This document shows positions 9,453 to 18,942 of a stretch of DNA of 64,000 nucleotides, in pieces; the stretch's first letter is position 1; each line of letters starts with the position of its first letter. The notes beneath the pieces are model-generated. The model saw only the letters and a program-made list of their open reading frames with translations. It ran no database searches and was not told where the DNA came from. Made by a program: the position numbers and the translations under genes. Origin of the DNA: Acidimicrobiia bacterium. Its GTDB lineage: Bacteria; Actinomycetota; Acidimicrobiia; IMCC26256; JAOSJL01. The stretch is taken from contig JAOSJL010000001.1 in assembly GCA_027494115.1 (NCBI GenBank), positions 831,926 through 895,925 on the forward strand, written 5' to 3'.

Positions 9453-10829
9453 GTGACACTGCGCTCCCGACTCACGATGGCCGCCGCCGTGGCGGTGGCG
9501 GTCGCCGTGGTGGCGGTGGCCTTCTTCGCCTTCCGGGCGACGAGCGACGTCCTCGTCGACGAGGTGGACGACTCACTCGTGAACCGCGCGAACGACGTCG
9601 CCGAGGCCACCCAGGCGTTCCAGCAGCGCGCAGAGCGTCGACCGGGCTTCGGGCCTCCCGGCGAGTTCGTCGTTCCGCTCCCGCCGTTCGGCGGGGCCGG
9701 AGGGTTCTCCCAGGTCGTGACGGCGGACGGTGAAACCGTACCCGCCCTCGACCAGGTGGGGGAGCTCCCTGTCAGCGAACAGGCCGTGGCGGTTGCCGCT
9801 GGAGAGAGCGGAGCGTTCTTCGCCACGACCGACGTGGACGGAGAACAGGTCCGCGTCTACACGGCACCCCTCGCTGATGGCCTGGCACTCCAGGTCGCAC
9901 GCCCACTGGGGGAGGTCGACAGCGTGCTCGCCGATCTTCGGTGGGTGCTGCTGTTCGTCGCCATCGGTGGAGTCGTGCTGGCCGCCGGGATCGGTTTCCT
10001 CGTTGCGCGAACAGCACTCCGCCCGGTCGACCGGCTCACCGATGTGGCCGAGGAGATAGCGGTCACCCGCGATCTCTCGCGGCGCATCGACGTCGATTCC
10101 GATGACGAGCTCGGACGGCTCGCCGCGAGCTTCAACTCGATGCTCGTGGCCCTCGAAAGCTCGGTGGGGGTGCAACGACGTCTTGTCGCTGACGCGTCGC
10201 ACGAACTGCGAACGCCGTTGACGAGCCTGCGGACGAACATCGCCGTGCTCACGCGCGAAGAGGAACTCGACGACGCTGACGCCGCGCAGCTTCGCAGCGA
10301 TGTCGATGCCCAGATCTCCGAGCTGTCCACACTCGTCGGCGACGTGATCGACCTCGCTCGCGGGGGTGAACCGGTGCAACGGAACGAGGTTCTCCGCCTC
10401 GACGAGGTGGTCGAGACCGCGGTGGACCAGGCGGCCTTCCATTGGCAGGACGTGGAGTTCGCGACCGATCTCGAACCGACGACCGTGACAGGGGACGCTG
10501 ATCTCATCGGCCGTGCAGTCACGAATCTCCTCGACAACGCCGGCAAGTGGAGTCCGGACGGCGGTGTCGTCACCGTCGGCGTGCACGACGGTGAGGTGAC
10601 CGTGAGCGACCACGGCCCGGGAGTGGCAGAGGCAGACCGGGAGCACGTGTTCGAGCGGTTCTGGCGGGCACCGGCCGCACGGAACAAACCGGGTTCGGGG
10701 CTCGGTCTGGCCATCGTGGCGCAGGTGGCCGAATCCCACGGGGGCGACGTGTCCGTGGCAGACGCCGAGGGGGGTGGGGCACTCTTCAGGCTCCGTCTGG
10801 GCGGCGATCCTCCCAGAGTCGATTCTTAG
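9453..10829 (+). CDS. Sensor histidine kinase (HAMP-HisKA-HATPase)
   Basis: 458 residues. N-terminal transmembrane helix (MAAAVAVAVAVVAVAFFAF), an extracytoplasmic sensor region of about 130 residues, and a second helix (WVLLFVAIGGVVLAAGIGFLVA). The HAMP linker (RTALRPVDRLTDVAEEIAVTRDLSRRI) leads to the dimerisation box with phospho-acceptor His250 in ADASHELRTPLTSL. The catalytic domain has N box NLLDNAGKW, G1 DHGPGV, F box FERFWR and G2 GSGLGLAIV. It forms an operon with the upstream response regulator. The stimulus is unknown. A secreted repeat protein immediately downstream may be a target or sensor partner. Confidence 0.95.
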   Translation: MTLRSRLTMAAAVAVAVAVVAVAFFAFRATSDVLVDEVDDSLVNRANDVAEATQAFQQRAERRPGFGPPGEFVVPLPPFGGAGGFSQVVTADGETVPALDQVGELPVSEQAVAVAAGESGAFFATTDVDGEQVRVYTAPLADGLALQVARPLGEVDSVLADLRWVLLFVAIGGVVLAAGIGFLVARTALRPVDRLTDVAEEIAVTRDLSRRIDVDSDDELGRLAASFNSMLVALESSVGVQRRLVADASHELRTPLTSLRTNIAVLTREEELDDADAAQLRSDVDAQISELSTLVGDVIDLARGGEPVQRNEVLRLDEVVETAVDQAAFHWQDVEFATDLEPTTVTGDADLIGRAVTNLLDNAGKWSPDGGVVTVGVHDGEVTVSDHGPGVAEADREHVFERFWRAPAARNKPGSGLGLAIVAQVAESHGGDVSVADAEGGGALFRLRLGGDPPRVDS

Positions 10830-10942
10830 GTGGATCTCACGGGTTCTTCAGGTCCGTCGTCGATGATGCAGATCATGATGCGGCGCCGGCCAGATGCTCC
10901 GGTGCCGGAGGCAGCAGAGACGACGGCCGAGGAGATCCGATC

Positions 10943-11667
10943 ATGAGTACGACGTTTCGCAGAGGTCTGGGAATAGGAGCGGGGGCAGGCCTCGTGTTGG
11001 CGCTGGCACTCGCGTTGGCTCTCGCCTTCATTCCGACCGGTGGCGCCCAGGAAGGGGACTCCGGGGAGACGGCGGCGAGTCCTCCGAGTCGACCGAGCCC
11101 GACGATTCGGCGGGACCCGGAGCGCGTCTGAGTGACGAGGATCGTGCGTGCCTCGAGGAGAACGGCGCTCAGCTGCCCGAGCTCGACGAGAACGGCCACC
11201 CCGTCCGCCCCGACCCGGCTGACCGGCCCGAGCCGGGAACCGAGGAGTTCGAGCAGAAGCGTGCGGAGATGCAGGAGCGTCACGAGGCCTTCCGCTCCGC
11301 TGCTGAAGCCTGCGGGCTGGAGCTTCCGAGTCGTGAGCCGCTGAGTGACGAGGATCGTGCGTGTCTCGAGGAGAACGGCGCTCAGCTGCCCGAGCTCGAC
11401 GAGAACGGCCACCCCGTCCGCCCCGACCCGGCCGACCGGCCGGAGCCGGGAACCGAGGAGTTCGAGCAGAAGCGGGCGGAGATGCAGGAGCGTCACGAGG
11501 CCTTCCGCTCCGCTGCTGAAGCCTGCGGGCTGGAGCTCGAGGGCGGCCCAGGCGGACCTGGGTGTCACCACGGCTTCGGACCCGGCGGACCCGGTGGCCC
11601 CGGCGGGCCGGAGGACGGCGCCCCGGCCGAGGGAACGAGCATCGGCAACGCTTTCCTGGCCGCCTGA
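10943..11667 (+). CDS. Secreted protein with two 71-aa repeats, frameshifted
   Basis: About 240 residues. The N-terminus is a clean signal peptide (MSTTFRRGLGIGAGAGL, then an LALALALALAF core, then GGAQ). The reading frame moves at about 11060-11085; the continuation reads DGGESSESTEPDDSAGPGARLSDEDR. The mature protein is acidic and holds two near-identical 71-residue repeats beginning LSDEDRACLEENG, each with Cys in RACLEEN and in EACGLEL, rich in Glu, Arg and Pro and probably helical. The tail is Gly/Pro-rich with GCHHGFGPGGPGG. It follows the two-component system after 113 bases. I recognise no family. Metal or disulfide chemistry at the Cys pair is possible. Confidence 0.65.
11128..11537 (+). 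repeat. 213-bp tandem repeat, 2 copies (second partial)
   Basis: Copy 1 is 11128-11340. Copy 2 begins at 11341 (CTGAGTGACGAGGATCGTGCG in both) and stays nearly identical to about 11537, with only scattered single changes such as GCCTCGAGG/GTCTCGAGG. It codes the 71-residue protein repeat, and the near identity points to a recent duplication or conversion. Confidence 0.93.
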
Positions 11668-11689
11668 GCGGACCAGAACCAGACCCCCC

Positions 11690-11729
11690 ACGCGGGCGCA
11701 ACCGGACCAGTTCCCGGGGGCGCCCGCGT
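11690..11729 (+). terminator. Hairpin terminator after the repeat protein
   Basis: Perfect 10-base inverted repeat ACGCGGGCGC (11690-11699) and GCGCCCGCGT (11720-11729), 20-base loop, followed by GTTACGT. It lies 23 bases after the stop of the secreted repeat protein. Intrinsic terminators in high-GC actinobacteria often lack a long T tract, so this is a plausible end of that operon. Confidence 0.6.
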
Positions 11730-12310
11730 GTTACGTCTGGTACGGGCTGTCGCCTGCGTACCTGCTCACGACGACCGTCGCCGCCGCGGCGCTGCTGTCC
11801 GCCCTCGGCCGTCAGCACACGGCCCCGGCGAACGTCTGAATCCGACAGCGCCCGCCGCTGTCAGTGCCCGGCGCAGCGATCGTTTCCTCACGAGGCTCGC
11901 CGAATCGTGTTTAGCGGGACCGCCCACGGCGGCCGGTCGGTACGATGGGTGGCCCCGGGGACGTGGGGGCTGTCGAGTAGCGCTTCGAATGTGCTGGTCA
12001 GCGGGCTGTCCGTCGGGCGGGGCGGAACGCGAGAGCGCCAGATGCAGAACGGGGCGTCGCACGTCGCGAGTGCGACCGCGGTCGAGTCAGGCTCGGTACG
12101 ACCCCGGCTCCCGGTCGATCCCGTTGAGCGACTCGACAAGCGAGTGCTCTCCGTCATCCCGCTCGGGAATCCGCCAGCTCCTCACCGTTCAAGCAAGCTT
12201 GCACACCCGGACCAGTTGTTCAAGAGATCCGGCAATGGCTTGAACAAGAGCGTGAGTTTCTAGAGGGAGCCTGAATAGGGAGATTTAATTAAAGAGAATG
12301 GCGAATCCCT
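11730..12310. other. Gene-free stretch before the Fic gene
   Basis: About 580 bases with no convincing coding region. It holds two inverted repeats: GACAGCG/CGCTGTC at 11844-11862, and TTGTTCAAG/CTTGAACAA at 12216-12247. The last 60 bases become AT-richer (AGGGAGATTTAATTAAAGAGAATGG), in contrast to the GC-rich surroundings. This marks the left part of the accessory island. Confidence 0.5.
12216..12247. repeat. Perfect 9-bp inverted repeat
   Basis: TTGTTCAAG (12216-12224) and CTTGAACAA (12239-12247), separated by 14 bases and about 65 bases upstream of the Fic promoter. It could be an operator or a transcript hairpin. No adjacent regulator gene is seen, so its function is open. Confidence 0.55.
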
Positions 12311-12339
12311 TTGACAACTTGCCCATGGCGGACCATACT
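12311..12339 (+). promoter_or_regulatory. Promoter of the Fic gene, probably leaderless
   Basis: TTGACA (12311-12316), 17-base spacer, CATACT (12334-12339). The Fic ATG is at 12348, about where transcription should begin, so the mRNA would be leaderless, which is common in actinobacteria. No Shine-Dalgarno sequence precedes this ATG, which agrees. Confidence 0.65.
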
Positions 12340-12347
12340 CGTACGCC

Positions 12348-13546
12348 ATGCAAGGTGAGCACTTCCCGAACACGCCCCGGGGTGAGGCGCGCAAGGTTCC
12401 CGGCGAGGGGTACTGGGCCTATTACCCAGCGACCCTCCCACGCAGCCTTGCCTACACCGACGAGTTCGTTCGTCTCCTGGATGATGCCACCGGTGCGCTG
12501 AACCGCCTCGCGGGCGTCGGACGCCTGCTCCCGAACCCCAACCTCCTGATCGCCCCCTACGTCCGACTTGAAGCGGTCCTCAGTTCCCGCATCGAAGGAA
12601 CCCAGTCGGATGTCACCGACCTCTTGCGCTTCGAGGCTGGTGATACCGAGAGCGTTGCCGAGCTTCACGACGACGTCGAGGAAGTCCGCAATTACATCAC
12701 AGCGCTCAGTTACGGGATCGAACGGCTTACCAGCGGCTTTCCGCTCAGCCTGCGTCTCCTCTGCGAAATCCACGAGCGCCTGATGAGCGGGGTGCGAGGT
12801 AGCCATGCGACACCTGGCGAGTTCCGGCGAAGCGCAAACTGGATCGGGGATCGTCACCCTCCGACGCGACCTTCGTGCCACCTCCTGTCGCCGCGATGCG
12901 GCCCGCGCTTGATGACTTCGAAGCGTTCCTCCACGAGCGCTCGCTACCACTTCTCGTTCAGCTCGCTGTCGCCCACTACCAGTTCGAGATCATTCACCCC
13001 GTTCCTCGACGGCAACGGCCGAGTGGGAAGACTCATGATCCCGCTGATCATCATCGAACGCGAGGTGCTGCCCCAACCTCTCCTGTACTTGTCCGTCTAC
13101 TTCGAGCGGAACCGCACCCCGCTACTACGACCTGCTCCTCCAGACAAGCCGCACCGGTGACCTGAACCCTTGGATCGAGCTTCTTCCTCCGAGCGATCAG
13201 CGCGCAAGCCACCGATGCGGAGGAACGCACGGTGCGGCTGGTCGACCTTCAGGTGAACATGCGCAACCAACTCCTCGACGAGCGCGTCAGCATGACGGTC
13301 ATTCGAACGGCCGAGCTGTTGTTCAATACGCCCTACGTTTCCGCGACGTCGCTTGCGGAGGCTCTCAACGTGACCTTCCCGACAGCGCAGTCAGCCATTG
13401 ATCACCTCGTCGATCGTGGCGACCTGATCGAAACCACCGGACGGAAACGCAACCGCTTCTACTTCGCGCAGGGAATCTTCGACGCCGTATACGGGACGAC
13501 CGAAAAGCCGAGCGAAGAACAGTCGACGCTCTTGGAGGCGCAGTAG
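12348..13546 (+). CDS. Fic-family protein, frameshifted
   Basis: About 399 residues when read across four single-base shifts (near 12847, 13000, 13120 and 13185). The N-terminal domain carries the inhibitory-helix motif SSRIEGTQ (class II Fic, where the Glu blocks ATP binding). The FIC core follows with NWIGG-type sequence, FVPPPVAAM, HYQFEIIHP and the catalytic HPFLDGNGRVGRLMIPL. After that come YYDLLLQTSRTGDLNPWIE and a C-terminal winged helix (SATSLAEALNVTFPTAQSAIDHLVDRGDLIETTGRKRNRFYFA). The family transfers AMP to target hydroxyls. All motifs survive, so consensus errors are likelier than decay, but a pseudogene cannot be excluded. It stands alone, without a recognisable antitoxin. Confidence 0.8.
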
Positions 13547-13890
13547 CCCGGCTTCGAGGCTCAAGTCGCGTGTCGGTGCTGGCCCGACGCGCGACAACGG
13601 GCTGATCCAGTCGTGCGAGAGGCCTGAGCGCCACGAGGCACGGCCTCGGGCGGGTCGGTGCCTCACCGGCGGTAGATTCGTAGGTCAGAAGGCTGTTGCG
13701 AGCGACGGAGAGCGTTCGTGCCGGGAGACCGGCAATTCGACAGCTCTCGGGGGCGTGAGGGCCGGCGAATAGAGCTCAGCAGCTGGTCGAGGCCGTGCCG
13801 GTGCTGACCAGCGGAACGCCACCCGGGCTGGTTCGGAACGCACCCCGACGGCCAGGACGTTCATTGTAACCAGTATTCGAAGGGGCCACT
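13547..13890. other. Gene-free stretch with diverged copy of the tRNA-Ala leader
   Basis: No gene is seen. Bases 13668-13756 resemble the leader of tRNA-Ala at 21297-21387: both begin GGCGGTAGATT, both contain the identical 17-mer ACCGGCAATTCGACAGC (13728-13744 and 21361-21377), and both run into a G-rich block ending CGT. After it, instead of a tRNA, there is unrelated sequence. This stretch may be the left boundary of the island that ends at tRNA-Ala. Confidence 0.55.
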
Positions 13891-13920
13891 TGACAGCCCA
13901 CAGTCACAATCAGTATCCTT
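13891..13920 (+). promoter_or_regulatory. Promoter of the winged-helix/GHKL operon
   Basis: TTGACA (13891-13896), 18-base spacer, TATCCT (13915-13920), followed by an AT-rich leader (TTTAAATCAAGCTTCAAATG). The GTG start of the next gene is 40 bases on, with GGGGTGAAGA as ribosome-binding site. The AT-rich 100 bases here stand out from the GC-rich chromosome. Confidence 0.65.
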
Positions 13921-13960
13921 TAAATCAAGCTTCAAATGAAACTCAGCATGGGGGTGAAGA

Positions 13961-14494
13961 GTGGGTCAGCAGATCGAGGTCGACGACGACGTCTTCGAGG
14001 CCCTCCAAGCAAAGGCTGAGCCGCTTGTCGACTCGGTGAACGATGTGCTGCGCCGGGTGCTCGAAATCAGCGGAAACGGCGCCACGCCGAAGGAACGAAC
14101 ATCCGCAGAGAACGGCGCGTCCGTATCCACGACGGTAAAGGAGAGCAGACGACGTCGACGACGCAAGGGTGAGCGGCCTCGGCGTGCTCCGAAGGGCAGC
14201 CTCCTCCCCGAGGAGGAGTACGAGATCCCGATCCTCGCTGCGATTCTGGAGCTCGGGGGCAAGGCGCCAACGAGCGAGGTCGTCGAGCTCGTCGGCGAGA
14301 AGCTCGACGCGAAACTCGGAGACATCGACCGCGAGCTGATCGGTTCCGGCGATGTGCGATGGCGAAATCGAGTCCAGTTCGTGCGGCTAAAGCTCATCCA
14401 GCGCGGGGACATGTCGAAGAACTCACCGAGAGGGACCTGGGAAATCACGCCGCAAGGTGAAAAGCGGCTCCGGGAGAGCGAGAAGGGGGAGTAG
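13961..14494 (+). CDS. Winged-helix protein resembling the Mrr N-terminal domain
   Basis: 177 residues from GTG 13961. The first 45 residues look like a small ribbon/helix segment (QIEVDDDVFEALQAKAEPLVDSVNDVLRRVL). A very basic linker (SRRRRRRKGERPRRAPKG) and a C-terminal winged-helix region follow: EYEIPILAAILELGGKAPTS, DIDRELIGSGDVRWRNRVQFVRLKLIQRGDM and SPRGTWEITPQGEKRL. That pattern matches the Mrr_N domain of type IV restriction enzymes, which reads modified DNA, but no nuclease domain is attached. The gene ends three bases before the GHKL ATPase gene, so the two form an operon. I infer a DNA-recognition role for the ATPase partner. Confidence 0.75.
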   Translation: MGQQIEVDDDVFEALQAKAEPLVDSVNDVLRRVLEISGNGATPKERTSAENGASVSTTVKESRRRRRRKGERPRRAPKGSLLPEEEYEIPILAAILELGGKAPTSEVVELVGEKLDAKLGDIDRELIGSGDVRWRNRVQFVRLKLIQRGDMSKNSPRGTWEITPQGEKRLRESEKGE

Positions 14495-14497
14495 AAG

Positions 14498-16957
14498 ATG
14501 GCAGGCGATGCGGCGGAGCTCTGCATGTCCCTCATGAGGGCCGACAGCGAGGACGAGGTTGTCGGTCTGCTCGAGGCGGCGGGCTACTGGGACGATCCTC
14601 GGTACTGGCGGTTCCTGGACGACAACGAAGGTAACTACTCAGCGATCGGAAACCAGCAGGGAGAAGCGGTAGCTGCCCTCATCGAGAAACTCGTGAACGC
14701 AGTCGACGCAAGGCTGACCAACGCATGCTTCGAGGCAGGCATCGATCCGACTTCAGCGGAAGCACCCCAGTCGATGCGGGAAGCCGTTGCTCGGTTCTTC
14801 GAGCACAGCGCACACCCAGGCGCGGCGACGCGGGACGAATCTCAACGTGGCCTGCAGCGCTGGTCACCGAGGAGGGGAAGCAGATCACTCACCGCGACGG
14901 GGTCCATGCCGCAGGCAGGAAACCCGAGCCTCTCGATCGCCGATTCCGGCGAAGGGCAAGCGCCGGATTCGTTCCCTGACACTTTCATGTCCCTGGAGCG
15001 AAACAACAAGCTTCGCGTTCAGTTCGTGCAGGGCAAGTTCAACATGGGTGGGACGGGAGCGTTCCAGTTCTCGAGCCACGACCATCGGCTTCAGCTGATC
15101 GTCTCGCGCCGGAACCCCTCGCTCCTGTCGCCGGAGGCACCGGATCGCGATGCGGAGTGGGGCTTCACCGTGGTGCGGCGCGAGGCTGGCGACTCGGGGA
15201 GCAGGAACAGCGTCTACACCTACCTGGCGCCAGTCGGTGTTGCCTTGGGCAGAGATGGGGCGTCTTGTCCTTTCCGGCGGAGGAGTGGCCGATCTTCCCG
15301 GAGGTCGACAACACGAGGCGCGACGCCTACGCGCGGAGTGCTCACCACGGGAGCTTGGTCAAGCTCTACGAGTATCGCTGGCAAGGTGTCAGATCGAACA
15401 TCGTGTCATCGGGTGAGGGGCTCCTCCGACGGGTGGACTTGGGTCTTCCGGAGCTCGCACTCCCGATCCGCCTCTATGAGTGCCGAGCCGGGTACAAAGG
15501 TCACTCCGGCAGCTTCGATACGAACGTACTTGGCCTCGCTACCCGGCTGGATAAGGACAAGGCGAAGCGCCTCGAACCCGGATTCCCCATCGGGACCGTG
15601 ATCGATCTCGACGGTCGGCCTGTGCGGGTTCGAGTCTTCGCTCTCTCGGGCAACGCGAAGGACTATCGAACGTCCTCCCATGGCTTGGTCTTCTACGTCA
15701 ACGGACAGACCCACGCCCACAAGAGCATCGACTTCTTCCGGCGCAGGGCGGTCGGGATGAGCCAGATCGCCGAATCACTCGTGGTTCTCGTGGACTGCAC
15801 GGAGATCCAGGGCAGGATGCGTGAAGACTTGTTCATGAATAGCCGGGACCGCCTTCGCGACGACGAACTTGCTGTTCGCCTGGAGAGGGAGCTCGAGCGG
15901 ATCCTGAGCAGCGAACAAGCGCTGAAGGCACTCCGCAACCGTCGACGCGAAGAGGAGATCGCCGAGCGCCTCGACGATTCTAAGCCCTTGGCGAACGCTC
16001 TCGGGGACCTCGTTCGGCAGTCACCGCTACTGAAGAAGCTGCTCGGGTCTGGGATCGCCGTTCCTTCGCCCTTCCCGACCTCGGGTACGGGAAGAGGTGG
16101 TGCTAGCGACTTCGAAGGAAAGCCGTTCCCGACGTACTTTCGCTTCAAAGGCAAAGCCGATGATGAGGAGTTGCACCGACCCGCACATCTGGGATCGCGG
16201 GTTCGCGTCGCGTTCGAGACAGACGCCGCTGACGACTACTTCCATCGCGATCTCGACCCCGGCGCGGCGGAGGTACTCGTTGATACCGGCGAGGGGCGAG
16301 TTCCGCTGACCGGCTGGTCCTTCACCGGACCGCGGTCGGGTGTCGCCAACCTTCAGTTCGATCTCCCGGCCGGCAGTCGGGTCGACGACACGATTCCCTT
16401 CGAGGTTCGGATCACGGATCCTTCCCGGATCGATGCCTTCGGCAACTCCGGTGAGCTGACGATCAGGAAGGAGGCGAAACCTTCGAGCGGGGGATCCGGC
16501 GAGCGGGACCGCAACCGGAACGCCGGGAAGGGCTCCGGTGGCGCACTGACGGGTCTGAGCCTCCCGGAAATCATCCCTGTCCACGAGGACAACTGGGAGA
16601 AGCACGACTTCGATGAGCTGAGCGGGTTGAAGGTGGTTCACCAGGGGCACCACCGAGTCCGGAACGGACAGGTACGACTTCTATGTCAACGTCGACAACA
16701 AGTACTTGAAGGTTGCGCAGAAGGAATCGCGTTTCGACCCCAATCTCCTGCGGGCGAAATTCACCTACGGACTCGTCCTGCTCGGTCTTGGTGTACTTGC
16801 AGACGAGAGGACTAAGAACGAGTCCAGCGACATTACCGGGGCGACAGATCTGCCATCACCGGAGATTCTCGTACGCGCCGTGTCGCGCCGGATCGCTCCA
16901 TTTGTGCTACCCACACTTGACTCGATCGGTGCCCTCGACGAAGGCATCGAGCCGTAG
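14498..16957 (+). CDS. MORC/MutL-like GHKL ATPase, frameshifted
   Basis: About 818 residues across at least five base shifts (near 14845, 14893, two between 15230 and 15275, and 16670). The GHKL fold is clear: N box EKLVNAVDAR, D-x-G box IADSGEGQAPDSFPDTFMSL and lid loop GKFNMGGTGAFQFS, followed by LQLIVSRRNPSLL. An S5-like transducer (FPAEEWPIFPEVDN, LVKLYEYRWQG) and GLVFYVNGQTHAHKSIDFF follow. Then comes a helical region (RLERELERILSSEQALKALRNRRREEEIAERL), a beta-rich domain (about 520-660) and a C-terminal part resuming at YDFYVNVDNKYLKVAQKE. The family resembles the prokaryotic MORC/MutL-like ATPases linked to restriction-modification. It is operonic with the winged-helix gene and convergent with a methyltransferase one base away. 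Confidence 0.8.
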
Positions 16958-16958
16958 G

Positions 16959-18157
16959 TCACGCTGCCTTTCGGTGGCAGAGCACGACCTCGCGAGCTGT
17001 GTGGGGAGCGACGTCGCCCATAGTGCCGGCCGACACCCACCAACGGCGCTGAGGAATATCGCGCCAGATCCGCTCGCCTCCCTCCTCAAGCCTGATGACA
17101 GGCTCACCTCGTTGAGACCCAGCGCCTCCATCGCGGCCAGGTAGCGAGGGACTTGGTTAGTCGGATCGCTGAACCCGACGATCTGAATGAGCCACGACTC
17201 GTCGCCCATGATCGACACGAGACCTTCGAACGCGGAAGTCAGGCGAGCGAAGTAGGTGTCCAGGGACTTGTCGGCGCGCGCGCCCAGCGTGTAGTGGGAG
17301 AGGCCGTGGCCATCACGGCTCCCCGTGACCCAGAATGGTGCCGGCGTCTCGCGCCGACCCTGGACCTTCCACCGGTGGTAGTTCACGTAAACACCGGGGT
17401 ACGGGGGCGAGGTCAGCACTAGCCGAGGTGGCCCAGCGGCCTTGACTGCCGGGTAGTGAGCTAGCTCTGGCAGCCCACGATCGACGACTCTCAGTTCGGC
17501 CGATGAACGGTCCGCATCTTGCGCGACCTCGATCATCGAGTGGAGGTTCCCGATTAGTTGGCGCCGGAACTCCCCGACAGCCGGCACCTCCTCCCGCATG
17601 TCCAGCGCCCACTGCGCAGTACGTAGAAGGCCGCAACGCACAAGGAGTCGAGAACGACGCCACCGCATGGTTGAGACTAGGTCCAGCGCGAGCTCGATCG
17701 TCCGGCGGATTCGCCACGTCGTAGATGTCGACACATTTCGCCAGTACCCGAGGTCCTGCCAGTGCTCTTGGCCTTTCGGGCGTCTGCTCAAGGTCAAGGC
17801 TTCGTGAAACCGTTCGACCACGTCGGCAGCCTCTCGGAGTTCAACCTGCCGGTATCGTGCTGTCTTCGCCCTTGTTACGAACGTGGCGATCGGATTGAGG
17901 TCAGCGACAACCCCGCGGCGTCCAAGCCGTTGAGCTTCGACCGCGGTGGTGCCGCCACCCACGAAGGGATCCATCACAAGATCGCCGGGTTCCGAGAACG
18001 CATCAATGATCGAGGCAGCGAGTTCGGGCGAGAAGCGAGCTGGGTAACGGTAGAACTCGTGGACCGACTCGGTTCGCCGATTCCCCAGTGACAGGTAGGA
18101 CGAGTCGAGCGCCGCCTCTTCCACGTTTCTGAGCCGATCAGCCGGCGGCGGCCTCAC
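16959..18157 (-). CDS. DNA methyltransferase (DPFxGGGTT, SPPY), frameshifted
   Basis: About 398 residues, GTG start at 18157. Motif I, DPFVGGGTTAVEAQRLGRRGVVADLNP, binds S-adenosylmethionine. The catalytic motif IV, SPPYPGVYVNYHRW, marks an amino-methyltransferase (N4-cytosine or N6-adenine). Motif I precedes motif IV by about 165 residues, where the recognition region probably lies. A shift at about 17085 joins LSSGLRRE to GERIWRDIPQRRWW and EVVLCHRKAA, the expected C-terminus, with the stop at 16959. That leaves one base between it and the end of the convergent GHKL gene, a layout that supports the corrected reading. I infer that it marks self DNA for the neighbouring ATPase system. Confidence 0.85.
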
Positions 18158-18942
18158 CGCTTGCCTCTACTCAACGCTTGCTCGGGTGGAACCGCGCTCG
18201 AACAGGCGCCTGCGGTGGTGATGAGGCGGTCTTCCCCCTGGGCGCGTGGGGCCTCCGTCCCCCTCCCCTTCGCCGCTACCCCCTCCGCCGCGCGCTGGGT
18301 GGTTTCAAGTTCGTTGGAGCGCGGGCCCCTCACCTGGGGGCCCCTGGGTTGGGTGGGGGCCTTCGCCGTTGGGTTGTTCGATGGCCCGGGCCCGGCGGGG
18401 CGTCCCGGTTCCGGGTGGGGGCGCTCCCTCCGCCCGCGCCCACCCCCTCTTTCTCCCGGTTCCCCAGGGGGGACCGGCGTCGGGGAGGGGTCTTGGCGCG
18501 TGGGGGTGGTGCTGGGCGGTGTTGGGGTGGAGGTTCTGCGGGTGAGGGAGCCCTCCTGCCCTGGGGGGGGGTTCTCCCTTGGGTTCGGGGCCGCCGGCGC
18601 CTCCCCCCCCCCCCCCCCCTCCCCCCCCCGGGTTTTGTGGTGTGTGGGTGGGGGGGCGCGCCGCGTTTGGTGCCGTGCCCGGGGGGGCCGTGGGGCGGGG
18701 TTCCGTTCCTTCGTTGGCGGGGGGGGGGGCGGGGCGCCCCGTTCCCGGCGCGGGGGGTGGCCCCCCCCGCGCCCCCCCCGTTCCCCCGCCGGTTCGCCCG
18801 GCGCTGCGGTGCGGGGGGGCTTCCGGAGGGCGGCGGGGGGGTTGCGGGTGGGTGTCGTCGCGGTTGGGGTGGGTGGGGCCCCGGTTCGGGGGGGGGCTGC
18901 CGCTCGGCCGTGTCCAGGAATCTTCGGTGTTGACGCGTACGC
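18158..18942. other. Corrupted G/C-homopolymer tract
   Basis: From about 18240 to 18930 the sequence is almost pure G/C homopolymer mixture, including a 17-C run (18603-18619), a 9-C run (18621-18629) and several runs of 8-10 G. It does not look like biological coding sequence, and long open frames on both strands exist only because stop codons cannot form. Flanking sequence returns to normal composition abruptly. I take it as low-quality or misassembled consensus filling a real gap. Whatever preceded the methyltransferase on the minus strand, and the promoter of the recombinase-like gene, may be lost in it. Confidence 0.75.

Noticed and set aside
13745..13820. Possible degenerate tRNA-Ala after the left leader copy
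   Set aside because: No acceptor, anticodon or T-arm pairing can be formed; only the leader similarity is real.
18154..18230. Minus-strand ORF ending in GTGA overlap with the methyltransferase start, which would be a coupled upstream gene
   Set aside because: The other two minus-strand frames look equally plausible near their ends and the upstream sequence is corrupted, so coupling cannot be claimed.
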